Below, piece after piece: positions 6,922-14,017 of a DNA stretch of 14,382 nt. Below the pieces are notes generated by a model, which was not told where the DNA came from, searched no databases, and was given only the letters and a program-made list of their open reading frames with translations. The DNA is from Flavobacteriaceae bacterium UBA2765 (GTDB lineage: Bacteria > Bacteroidota > Bacteroidia > Flavobacteriales > Flavobacteriaceae): positions 1-14,382 of the forward strand of contig DEIV01000140.1 in NCBI GenBank assembly GCA_002352665.1, written 5' to 3'. Every line of letters begins with the position of its first letter. Position 1 is the first letter of the stretch. A program made the position numbers and the translations under genes.

Positions 6922-7169
6922 AAAAGCAAAAATAGATCACTAAAAAAAGTCCGAAAAATGGTTTAATAGTATTAAACACTTTAACAGAACTTGCAAATTC
7001 ATTACATACTTTCCCGAATGCTTATCCAATTGAACCAATTTATAATGATAAAAAAATTCGCTTTATAGCTAAATGGAGTTTTAAAATCATCTATTATATT
7101 GGTAAAAATAATATTTATATAATGAGAATTTTCAATACTCATCAACATCCTGACAAGATTAAAGAGTAA
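6902..7169 (+). pseudogene. RelE/ParE-family toxin, inactivated by a frame-shifting internal deletion
   Basis: The ATG at 6902 overlaps the antitoxin end by 20 bp, as in many type II toxin-antitoxin operons. The N-terminus MKIIWSKKAKID (6902-6937) is in one frame and then hits TAA at 6941. The remaining toxin is intact in another frame from about 6936 to the TAA at 7167-7169: SPKNGLIVLNTLTELANS, HTFPNAYPIEPIYN, IRFIAKWSFKIIYYI and MRIFNTHQHPDKIKE, the classic RelE/ParE C-terminal core. The two parts add to about 89 residues against a usual 95-100, so roughly eight codons of the first helix appear deleted, with loss of frame. The stop at 6941 is a result of this, not a separate lesion. The toxin is almost certainly non-functional. 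Confidence 0.75.
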
Positions 7170-7555
7170 TTCTATTTTTAATATCATGATAATGATAAGT
7201 TTAATTAGAAGTTAATTATATCAAGTGTATAGAAATTTATATTTTGGAGCACTAAGGTTTGAGAAACATTACTTAGCTTTTCGTTAGTTTCATAAATTCC
7301 GCTATGTCAAATAATTTGATGAATAAATGTCTGTTTGTACATAATAGATGGGTAAATGGCCAGTTAGTTGTGTGATTTAACCTTAGCATTTAAAACAAAA
7401 TCCTCTTTGATAAAAATTTAAAGCCTTTAGGACAGGGATAATATACTTTCATCCTATATCACTTGTTTTTCAATATTCAAAACTGGTATTTAGCAAATAA
7501 TATAATCTGTGTTACAAAAATTGTAAAACAGTATTTACTAACTAAATCAATTAAA
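7170..7555. other. Noncoding stretch between the toxin remnant and the NTF2-like gene
   Basis: No supportable gene lies in these 386 bp on either strand. The stretch contains repeat copy 2 (7256-7340). No exact TAnnTTTG box, RNA gene or transposase remnant was found. A promoter for the gene at 7556 must lie here but could not be located. Confidence 0.6.
7256..7340 (+). repeat. Direct repeat copy 2 (right of the broken toxin-antitoxin pair)
   Basis: This copy matches 6522-6608 in the same orientation, offset by about 734 bp. The 18-bp identical core is at 7286-7303, with TCAAATAAT at 7307-7315 and GAATAAA at 7321-7327. Small gaps and substitutions show that the duplication is not recent. The two copies bracket the toxin-antitoxin remnant. 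Confidence 0.7.
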
Positions 7556-8494
7556 ATGAAAAAATTATTATTATTAGCCTTGATGATCAGTACGCTGATC
7601 AGTTATTCACAAAAGAAAAAAAATGGGACTATTTATATTGAACACCCTGCCATTAATACCATAGAAGCCATGACCAAAGCCTAAGTTGAAGGTGATACTG
7701 CAAAAGTAGCTTCATATTTAGCAGACGACTTAAAAACATATAATGGAACAAATGATAATAAAGATACCAAAGCCGGTTCAAAAAAGAGATTTTTAGGTGG
7801 AGCGAATTGGTGGAAAAATAATGTAGATTATATGAGTGTTGAAAGATTTCCGGGTGCTTATCCAGATGCACTTCATTACAAAGAAGACAATGATAAAGAT
7901 GAAACATGGGTGCAAACTTGGGAGGTTATTAAAGGGGTTCATAATAAAACAGGGGTAAAAGTTGATTATCCTCTGCATCGATTATTTGTTGTAGATAAAA
8001 ACAATAAGATCAAAACAATTATCAACTATGGAAATGGAGCCGTTTGGGCGAATGTTAGAGAGAGCTATGACGATCGTAAAAATGGTAATATTTATAACCA
8101 TCATGAATATATAAATATAGTAAGACGTATGATTCATGCCTTAGAATTTAAAGATATTGAGAAGGCCTTTAGCTTTTTTGATGAAAAGGCTCGATTTAGA
8201 ACTTTAGATACGCCAAGAGGTGAATTTAAGAATATAGAAGAAGAAAAAGCCAATTTTAATGAACTTCTTAAGGGGTTTGATATTAGAAGCATTGATGTAA
8301 ATGGTTATCCGGATTATTTGCATTATGAATTAGATAATAGTAAGGTTGTACAATCATGGTGGACACTTAGGTTGACCCGTAAATCTGACAAGAAGAAAAT
8401 TGATGTCCCAATTTTTATGATACACGACTTTAATGACGATGGGAAGATTGTTAGTGAAATAGCCTATTATAGTGAGAAATTACTAGAGAATTAA
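7556..8494 (+). pseudogene. Secreted tandem NTF2-like (SnoaL-type) protein, interrupted by TAA at codon 43
   Basis: The ATG at 7556 opens a signal peptide (MKKLLLLALMISTLISYSQ). The frame reads HPAINTIEAMTKA, then TAA (7682-7684), then VEGDTAKVASYLADDLKTYN and on in the same frame to TAA at 8492-8494, 313 codons including both stops. Two similar halves are visible. The first is a helix IEAMTKA-VEGDTAKV with VQTWEVIKGVHNKTG. The second is YINIVRRMIHALEFKDIEKA with VVQSWWTLRLTRKS. This is the NTF2/SnoaL pattern of a helix followed by a curved sheet. Apart from the one stop the frame is intact, so the mutation is recent or the stop is read through. No in-frame ATG, GTG or TTG exists until codon 93 (7832), and a restart there would lose the signal peptide and most of the first domain. 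Confidence 0.75.
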
Positions 8495-8510
8495 TTTAAG
8501 TATATTTTAT

Positions 8511-8536
8511 AAAAGAGGGTAAATAGCCCTCTTTTT
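8511..8536 (+). terminator. Rho-independent terminator after the NTF2-like gene
   Basis: AAAAGAGGG (8511-8519), 7-base loop, CCCTCTTTT (8527-8535) forms a perfect 9-bp stem running into a T-rich tail (8532-8536 and beyond), 16 bp after the stop codon. It separates the interrupted gene from the iorAB-like operon. Confidence 0.85.
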
Positions 8537-8722
8537 ATTTTTATGAAAATTGTATATCCTGAAGTTTGATTGGGATTAGGTGGTTCTTTGATTTATTTAG
8601 AATATAGATATTATATATAATTAACGTAACCCTATTATAAAACCCTAGTTTAACAATAAATGTTGAAAAGTTTCTAGTTTTCATTTGTGAATATTTATTA
8701 ACTTTAAGAAAAATTTATAATT

Positions 8723-9178
8723 ATGTCAATATTTAATTTGAAAGTTAATGGCAAAGAACACCAAGTAGAGGTAGACCCAACGACCCCAATTCTTTGGGTA
8801 CTTAGAGATAATTTGAAATTAGTAGGTACCAAATATGGTTGTGGTTTATCGCAATGTGGATCTTGTACCATTCATCTGTCAGGTATAGCCGTGCAATCTT
8901 GCTTATTACCAATATCATCAGTTGGTAATCAAGAAATAACAACTATAGAAGGACTATCAGAAAATGGAGATCATCCGGTTCAAAAAGCTTGGCTTGAACA
9001 TGACGTGCCACAATGTGGTTATTGTCAAGCAGGACAGATCATGACGGCAGCTGCTCTTTTGAATAATAATCCTAATCCTACAGATGAGGAGATTGAGAAT
9101 GCTATGAACCTTAATATTTGCCGTTGTGGTACTTATTTAAGAATCAAACAAGCTATTAAAACTGCATCAACATTGTAA
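8723..9178 (+). CDS. iorA: [2Fe-2S] subunit of a molybdenum hydroxylase (isoquinoline 1-oxidoreductase alpha-like)
   Basis: This 151-residue protein has the standard two-domain layout of small subunits in the xanthine oxidase family. The N-terminal plant-type ferredoxin domain binds one [2Fe-2S] cluster through C40, C45, C48 (CGLSQCGSC) and C60. The C-terminal four-helix domain binds the second through C98 and C101 (QCGYCQAG) and C133 and C135 (NICRCGTY). All eight cysteines are present, and length matches the family. It carries electrons away from the molybdenum site of the partner encoded 11 bp downstream. It has no signal of its own and is presumably exported with the Tat-bearing partner. 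The ATG at 8723 starts directly with the first ferredoxin strand. Substrate and electron acceptor are unknown; iorA is a similarity label. Confidence 0.9.
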   Translation: MSIFNLKVNGKEHQVEVDPTTPILWVLRDNLKLVGTKYGCGLSQCGSCTIHLSGIAVQSCLLPISSVGNQEITTIEGLSENGDHPVQKAWLEHDVPQCGYCQAGQIMTAAALLNNNPNPTDEEIENAMNLNICRCGTYLRIKQAIKTASTL

Positions 9179-9189
9179 ACTCAAAAATC

Positions 9190-11388
9190 ATGACAAAGGT
9201 AAAAACACAATACAATCGACGTTCATTTATGAAGGTATCTGCTGCTGCCGGTGGTGGTATGCTAATAGGATTTAGCTGGTTTATAGGATGCACACCGGTG
9301 TCTAAAGCTGAAGTTTTAGAAATTCCAAAGGAATGGTTTGATATTAACGGTTATATTAAAATAGGAGACACAGGCATGGTCACTATATATTCACCTAACC
9401 CGGAAATTGGTCAAAATGTTAAGACTTCTATGCCAATGATTGTCGCTGAAGAGCTAGATGTAGATTGGAAAAATGTAGTAGTTGAACAGGCTCCATTGAA
9501 TACAGGATTCTATCAAAATCAATTTGCAGGTGGAAGTCTTTCTATTCGCTTGAGTTGGGATGCCCTTAGGGCTGCCGGTGCTGCAGGTAGAAGAATGTTA
9601 TTGGAAGCCGCTGCCAAAGAATGGGGATTAAATGTTTCAGATTTGACGGCCAATCTAGGAATAATCAAAGAAAATAATGGAGAGAGAACGGTTACCTATG
9701 GTGACATAGCTTCTAAAGCGGTAGGAATTAAAATACCCGAAGAGGTTGAGTTAAAAGAGATAAGCGATTTTAAAATTATTGGTACATCCAAGAAAAATGT
9801 TGACGGAAAGAAAATTGTTACCGGGCATCCTTTATTTGGTCTGGATTTCGATAGAGAAGGAATGCTACTCGCCATGGTTGAACATGCACCGGCATTTGGT
9901 ATGAAGGTCAAAAGCTTTAACGAGGAAGAGATAAAGCGAATGGTCGGAGTAAAAGATGCCTTTATTGTTGATACTACAATTAATGAACCTGCTTGGAGTG
10001 ACGTGAACGCTTTTCCCCAGTTGATAGCTATTGTTGGTGATGCTACCTGGTCATTAATGCAAGCCAAAAAAGCACTTAAAGTAGACTGGGAGGTAGTTGG
10101 AGAATTGGAAAATTCAGAGCTTCACCTACAAAGATTGGAAAAAGCCATTGAAAATGGAGAAGTGGAAGAAAGCAGAAAAGATGGTGATCCGGATGCTGCT
10201 TTTAAGAAAGCTGCTAAAGTGATAGAACGCACCTACAGTTCTCCATTCTTGGCCCATAATACCATGGAGCCAATGAATTTCTTTGCAAATGTTACCGAGA
10301 ATTCGGCCGAATTAATTGGTCCAACACAAACTCCGGAAGCATTGGAGACATCAGTATCTAAATTACTAAACATGCCCATTGAGAATATAACTGTAAACAT
10401 GACACGTATTGGCGGTGGTTTTGGGAGAAGGCTCTATGTACATTTTGGTGTGGAAGCTGCGGCTATTTCTAAAAAAATAGGTGCACCGGTAAAGCTTATG
10501 TATACCAGAGAGGATGATATGACCCAAGGTACCTATCGACCTGCCTATAGATCAAAATATAAAGCTGGCCTAGATGAAAATAATAACTTAATTGCCTTTT
10601 CGGTTAAGGGAGCTGGATTACCCGAAGGTCCCGTTTTTCCGAATCGTTTTCCGGCAGGAACAGTGGAACATTATGTTGCTGAAAAAATCAAAGGAAAGAC
10701 CAATGTTTCTACAGGTGCATGGCGAGCTCCAAGATCACATTTTACAGCCGGTGCTGAGCAATCATTTCTTGATGAAGTTGCAGAATTGGCGGGTAAGGAT
10801 CCAATAGATTTCCGATTGGAATTGTTTGATCGTGCTATAAATAATCCTGTTGGCGATAAAAATGATTATGAAGCAGAACGTTATGCCGGTGTGTTAAAAT
10901 TGGTCAAAGAAAAATCCGATTGGGGAGCAACCAAACCAGGTGTTCATCGCGGTGTGGCAGCTTACTTTTGCCATGCTTCTTATGTGGCAGAAGTCTTTGA
11001 CATAGTTATAGAAGACGGTGATCCAAAAGTAAAAAAGGTTTGGTGTGCAGTAGATTGTGGAATTGTGGTGAATCACGATGCCGCTATAAATATGGTTCAA
11101 GGAGGTGTAATTGATGGCATCGGACATGCTATGTATAGTCAATTGACCTTTACAAATGGAACAACTAATGAAAAGAATTTCGATAGATATAAATTAATTC
11201 GTAATTCACAGGTACCTGAAGAGATAGAAGTTTTCTTTGTTAAAAATGAAACAGCACCAACAGGATTAGGAGAGCCGGGTCTGCCTCCGGCAGTAGGAGC
11301 CTTGGCAAATGCCCTATATAAAGCAACAGGTAAGCGTCATTATCACCAGCCATTTATTTCAGAAAAGACAACAGCAATCTTAGGATAA
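9190..11388 (+). CDS. iorB: Molybdopterin-binding subunit of a molybdenum hydroxylase (isoquinoline 1-oxidoreductase beta-like)
   Basis: This 732-residue protein belongs to the xanthine dehydrogenase family, IorB branch. A twin-arginine signal with R10-R11 (NRRSFMK) and a hydrophobic stretch (AAAGGGMLIGFSWFIG) points to export as a folded complex. The following cysteine (GCTP) could allow a lipid anchor. Cofactor-binding motifs include GGGFGRR at 408-414, and the catalytic glutamate is E695 in GLGEPGLPP. AHNTMEPMNF and VDCGIVVNHDA are further family landmarks. Length is normal for IorB and no domain is missing. It forms an operon with the [2Fe-2S] subunit, 11 bp apart. No cytochrome c gene or XdhC-type maturation gene follows: the next gene is a cold-shock gene with its own promoters. 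The substrate, probably an aldehyde or N-heterocycle, is not shown by the sequence. Confidence 0.9.
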   Translation: MTKVKTQYNRRSFMKVSAAAGGGMLIGFSWFIGCTPVSKAEVLEIPKEWFDINGYIKIGDTGMVTIYSPNPEIGQNVKTSMPMIVAEELDVDWKNVVVEQAPLNTGFYQNQFAGGSLSIRLSWDALRAAGAAGRRMLLEAAAKEWGLNVSDLTANLGIIKENNGERTVTYGDIASKAVGIKIPEEVELKEISDFKIIGTSKKNVDGKKIVTGHPLFGLDFDREGMLLAMVEHAPAFGMKVKSFNEEEIKRMVGVKDAFIVDTTINEPAWSDVNAFPQLIAIVGDATWSLMQAKKALKVDWEVVGELENSELHLQRLEKAIENGEVEESRKDGDPDAAFKKAAKVIERTYSSPFLAHNTMEPMNFFANVTENSAELIGPTQTPEALETSVSKLLNMPIENITVNMTRIGGGFGRRLYVHFGVEAAAISKKIGAPVKLMYTREDDMTQGTYRPAYRSKYKAGLDENNNLIAFSVKGAGLPEGPVFPNRFPAGTVEHYVAEKIKGKTNVSTGAWRAPRSHFTAGAEQSFLDEVAELAGKDPIDFRLELFDRAINNPVGDKNDYEAERYAGVLKLVKEKSDWGATKPGVHRGVAAYFCHASYVAEVFDIVIEDGDPKVKKVWCAVDCGIVVNHDAAINMVQGGVIDGIGHAMYSQLTFTNGTTNEKNFDRYKLIRNSQVPEEIEVFFVKNETAPTGLGEPGLPPAVGALANALYKATGKRHYHQPFISEKTTAILG

Positions 11389-11473
11389 ACTTATTCTTGA
11401 AATACAGTTGAGTTTATTATTTTTAAAAGATGGTAGGAAAAATAACAAGCAATGAAAGATAAGCGGTAGGTGC

Positions 11474-11506
11474 TTGAAATTATAATAGATTAACGGACTA
11501 AATTTG
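11474..11506 (+). promoter_or_regulatory. Distal candidate promoter of the cold-shock gene
   Basis: TTG (11474-11476) and an exact TAnnTTTG, TAAATTTG (11499-11506), are 22 bp apart. Use of this promoter would give a leader of about 90 nt, in line with the long 5' leaders known for some cold-shock genes. Confidence 0.4.
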
Positions 11507-11536
11507 TAATAAATTGAAAAGAAGTCGATTAATGTA

Positions 11537-11566
11537 TTGTAAGTCAAAAAAATGGCACCATATTTG
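11537..11566 (+). promoter_or_regulatory. Proximal candidate promoter of the cold-shock gene
   Basis: TTG (11537-11539) and CATATTTG (11559-11566, one mismatch to TAnnTTTG) are 19 bp apart. Transcription would start near 11572, about 30 nt before the ATG. Its position rules out translation from an ATG at 11552. Confidence 0.5.
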
Positions 11567-11602
11567 CAAATAAATTATTATTATAAATTAAATTACATTA
11601 AA

Positions 11603-11794
11603 ATGAGTAAAGGAACAGTAAAATTTTTCAATGAGTCTAAAGGATTTGGATTTATCACTGAAGAAGGAGTTGAAAAAGATCACTTTGTACACATTTCTGG
11701 ATTGATTGACGAAATTCGCGAAGGCGACAACGTTGAATTTGATCTACAAGAAGGTAACAAAGGATTAAATGCAGTGAACGTAAAAGTTATCTAA
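11603..11794 (+). CDS. Cold-shock domain protein (CspA family)
   Basis: This 63-residue single cold-shock domain binds single-stranded RNA or DNA and acts as an RNA chaperone. RNP1 is KGFGFI at residues 13-18 and RNP2 is HFVHIS at 27-32, with the family opening MSKGTVKFFNESKG and the end NAVNVKVI. The ATG at 11603 is chosen because it gives the canonical N-terminus and lies after both candidate promoters; an in-frame ATG at 11552 adds 17 residues unlike the family. The gene appears monocistronic, with two promoter candidates upstream and a strong terminator after it. Confidence 0.95.
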   Translation: MSKGTVKFFNESKGFGFITEEGVEKDHFVHISGLIDEIREGDNVEFDLQEGNKGLNAVNVKVI

Positions 11795-11815
11795 AGCATA
11801 TACTTTAAGTTTTAT

Positions 11816-11848
11816 AAAAGCCCATCAATATTGATGGGCTTTTTTTTT
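11816..11848 (+). terminator. Strong Rho-independent terminator of the cold-shock gene
   Basis: AAAAGCCCATCAAT (11816-11829) and ATTGATGGGCTTTT (11830-11843) form a perfect 14-bp inverted repeat with nine T residues at 11840-11848. It starts 22 bp after the stop codon. Confidence 0.92.
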
Positions 11849-11857
11849 GGTGAAATC

Positions 11858-12041
11858 CATTTTGACAATATCACTTTTTTTATGAGAATGGTCAAAATGA
11901 ATGCTTGTCCAGATAGCAGTCGGGATAACCCCGTTTTTTTGGCGGGGTCTAAGTTTAGTCTGCTTACTGGCGGCTAAGGTATATCTTAGCTATCAGCGGA
12001 CAGGATCGACCTTTGGCTCAGTTTTAAAAACAAAATTGTCC
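11858..12041. other. Noncoding element with several nested inverted repeats; candidate structured RNA or mobile repeat
   Basis: This gap between convergent genes holds many complementary segments. CATTTTGAC (11858-11866) pairs with GTCAAAATG (11891-11899). TTGTCC (11905-11910) pairs with GGACAG (11998-12003, one G-U). GATAGC (11912-11917) pairs with GCTATC (11989-11994). ACCCCG (11928-11933) pairs with CGGGGT (11943-11948). GCTAAG (11973-11978) pairs with CTTAGC (11985-11990). A second TTGTCC at 12036-12041 can compete for the same GGACA. The outer pairings enclose the inner hairpins, as in a multibranched RNA. The stretch is less A/T-rich than its neighbours. An open frame across it shows no protein-like features. 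No known RNA family was recognised. Confidence 0.4.
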
Positions 12042-12071
12042 CGTTCATGCGAATTTAGAAAACGCTTTGGA

Positions 12072-13121
12072 TTATTTATTTTGATTGATAAATTCAATTA
12101 CTTCATCAGCAAAAAGGTGAGGTTGATTAAACATTGGGGCATGACCAGATTTTTCAAAAAAGACCAATTTTTTACTACTGGATCCTAAAAGATCATATGC
12201 TTCTTGTCCAAATTTAGGAGGTACCACTAAATCGTGTCGGCCCCATAAAACCAAGGCTGGAATAGTAATCTCGGATAACCTGTTGGTATAAGTTAATTCA
12301 TCATGTAAGCCGTTATCATTTAATATTGTATGGATGGTTAAAAGGTTCCATAGGCGGGTAAATAAATTATATTTAAAAAAGACATCACCATCGTAATCGC
12401 CTTTGTCAATAATGTTGTCATTAGTTAAAATAGATTCGCCTTCATACGCTTTGCTATTTAAGTCATGAAAATCTCTATCTGAATAGGTATTCGCATCTAC
12501 TTTGTCTACCAAATTTAAAACGCCATTCCAAAATTCTATATTATTTTCTAAGGCTATTTGTTCGTTAGCTACTATCGTAAAAAAGTTAATATATTCAAGA
12601 TATAGACCTTTTTGATCATGTACACCATCAATATCAATCCAACCCTTAAATACATGTTGGTCTTTTAATAATGTAGCAGGTCCTAAAGTCCCTCCCCAAC
12701 TATGTCCCATAAGGAAGAATTTGGCGTCATCACCATATTTATGTTGAATTACTTTGACCAAGGCCAACACATCTTCTGCCATAATATCTACATTGATCCC
12801 ATCTTTTGAATATGTGCCCTGAGACATACCTGAACCACGTTGATCAAAATAAACAACCGCACAAGTTTTTTCTATTTCACTTTTTATGGTTCCATATCTA
12901 TAACTTAATCCATAACCACCTGGTCCACCGTGAAGAATAATTAAAAATACTTTTTCAGACCCATTTCCGTAAATATAAGCCGGCATATCTGCCCCTTTAT
13001 GACGTACAATTAAGGTATCCTCTAAATTAGAAATATTTTCACTATCTGAACAAGAAATTACCTGTATAGCAACAAGTAGGACTAAGAAAATTTTTAAACC
13101 AAGTGTCATTAAATGTTTCAT
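12072..13121 (-). CDS. Alpha/beta-hydrolase lipoprotein, proline iminopeptidase (S33)-like
   Basis: This 349-residue protein starts at ATG 13121, 4 bp after the stop of the upstream gene. A longer frame reaching back to 13256 would overlap that gene and lacks a signal at its N-terminus. The N-terminus is a lipoprotein signal (LKIFLVLLVAIQVISC, lipid-modified C24), so the enzyme is probably tethered in the periplasm or on the surface. The hydrolase has the oxyanion motif HGGPGG (64-69), YFDQRGSGMS, nucleophile S141 in GHSWGG, acid D297 in GRHDLVVP and H327 in SGHAPM. HGGPGG with DQRGSG is characteristic of proline iminopeptidase-like S33 enzymes, which release N-terminal residues from short peptides, but related hydrolases share these motifs. 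The helical cap domain spans about 165-270. Confidence 0.85.
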   Translation of the reverse strand: MKHLMTLGLKIFLVLLVAIQVISCSDSENISNLEDTLIVRHKGADMPAYIYGNGSEKVFLIILHGGPGGYGLSYRYGTIKSEIEKTCAVVYFDQRGSGMSQGTYSKDGINVDIMAEDVLALVKVIQHKYGDDAKFFLMGHSWGGTLGPATLLKDQHVFKGWIDIDGVHDQKGLYLEYINFFTIVANEQIALENNIEFWNGVLNLVDKVDANTYSDRDFHDLNSKAYEGESILTNDNIIDKGDYDGDVFFKYNLFTRLWNLLTIHTILNDNGLHDELTYTNRLSEITIPALVLWGRHDLVVPPKFGQEAYDLLGSSSKKLVFFEKSGHAPMFNQPHLFADEVIEFINQNK

Positions 13122-13125
13122 AGTG

Positions 13126-13740
13126 TTAAAATTTAAAACGATATCCATAAGATACTGTAAAGGTTGGTAAAATACTTGCATTATAAGGCGTGCGTATTCC
13201 AAAGTTAAAATTAAAATACCTTCCAGACAAGGCTTTATTTTTTCTAAATTTACCAAATCCGAAAGTTAGGGAAGGTGCGTAATAAATTCTTCCTGCCAAG
13301 GTTTTTTTTTGGACATCATCACCTTTGACTTCATAAACTTCTGGCAGAATGGAACGATATAATCCAATAGGATTAATGCCAATGCTAATTTGTTTTCCTT
13401 TGGGATTTGTACGTCGCCAAATGAGTCCTAAACTTGTCAATAATCCCGTATCTGTCTGGGTTGCAGGCATAAAAGTAAATCCTATTTCACTTTGTAATAC
13501 ATACTGATGTGTGATGAGCTTTGTTCCTCGTTTCTTCTTTTTTTCATACGCCTTTTGACGCCATAGATATTCGGCTCCAATAGTAATACCTTGATTCCAA
13601 AGAATATTCCCCGTATAACTTGCTTTGAATTCTATTCTGTCATATAAGGATTTAGAATTTATAATTGAATGGTCAGATTTGTTTTGTGCAAAAAGGGAAT
13701 AACTATTTAAAATTAGAAAAACAAGTGGTAATTGCCGCAT
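13126..13740 (-). CDS. Putative small outer-membrane beta-barrel protein
   Basis: I do not recognise a named family for this 204-residue protein. It has a signal peptide (MRQLPLVFLILNSYSLFAQ). Its body is made of alternating amphipathic strands with many aromatic residues (IEFKASYTGNILW, ITIGAEYLWR, YVLQSEIGFTFMP, YFNFNFGIRTP, FTVSYGYRFKF), ending in phenylalanine, the usual signature of outer-membrane barrels. A lysine-rich loop (KAYEKKKKRGTK) would face outward or into the periplasm. It is first in a two-gene minus-strand unit with the lipoprotein hydrolase, 4 bp apart, so the two are probably co-translated. A GATATTTG at 13756-13763 on the minus strand is close to a -7 box but has no matching -33 element. 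Confidence 0.7.
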   Translation of the reverse strand: MRQLPLVFLILNSYSLFAQNKSDHSIINSKSLYDRIEFKASYTGNILWNQGITIGAEYLWRQKAYEKKKKRGTKLITHQYVLQSEIGFTFMPATQTDTGLLTSLGLIWRRTNPKGKQISIGINPIGLYRSILPEVYEVKGDDVQKKTLAGRIYYAPSLTFGFGKFRKNKALSGRYFNFNFGIRTPYNASILPTFTVSYGYRFKF

Positions 13741-13967
13741 AAGTGAATGGTTGATTTCTCAAATATCAATAAATTAAGTGTGACCATATCATAAATAAAA
13801 TATAATATTTTTATAAATTTTTGTGAAGAAGAAGCTCAATGGTTGGATTGCTTTATTGGAGCAAGACAGACATGGTAGCTGTGTGGATGAGCATAATACT
13901 GTATTTAATTAAGGTTTTTGCCCCTCCTAAGTGGGGCTATTAAAACGAAATAAGATTATTAAACTAA

Positions 13968-14002
13968 TTGTTCGATTCTCGAAAACGGTATCCTTACCTT
14001 TG
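13968..14002 (+). promoter_or_regulatory. Promoter of the DEAD-box helicase gene, with a palindrome in the spacer
   Basis: TACCTTTG (13995-14002) is an exact TAnnTTTG box, 15 bp before the ATG. The nearest TTG (13968-13970) is 24 bp upstream, slightly longer than usual. Between them lies a perfect palindrome, TTCGA TTC TCGAA (13971-13983), placed where a repressor or activator would act. Further upstream, 13741-13967 contains only a small hairpin, GCCCC (13920-13924) with GGGGC (13933-13937), and no gene. Confidence 0.45.
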
Positions 14003-14017
14003 CCAAAAACATTTTTT

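Noticed and set aside
6941..6943. A third independent in-frame stop in the toxin
   Set aside because: The stop lies just after the point where the frame shifts; the true toxin sequence continues in another frame from 6936, so one deletion explains it.
6664..7684. Possible stop-codon reassignment, with TAA read as glutamine
   Set aside because: TAA ends all the complete genes here whose stops were read, with no sign of extension past them, and none of the intact genes contains an internal TAA. Two isolated stops in a decaying region fit mutation better.
9696..10067. Minus-strand frame of 123 codons inside the molybdopterin subunit gene
   Set aside because: It is entirely antisense to a well-supported gene; the translation has no recognisable domain.
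11901..12188. Open reading frame of 95 codons on the + strand
   Set aside because: It crosses the inverted-repeat element and runs antisense into the hydrolase gene. The translation has no domain or signal I can recognise.
13122..13256. Longer N-terminus for the lipoprotein hydrolase
   Set aside because: It would overlap the upstream barrel gene by about 130 bp and bury the lipoprotein signal inside the chain; ATG 13121 gives a proper signal and lipobox.
13920..13937. Terminator between the barrel gene and the helicase gene
   Set aside because: The 5-bp GC stem has no T-tract on either strand, and no gene ends here since the flanking genes diverge.
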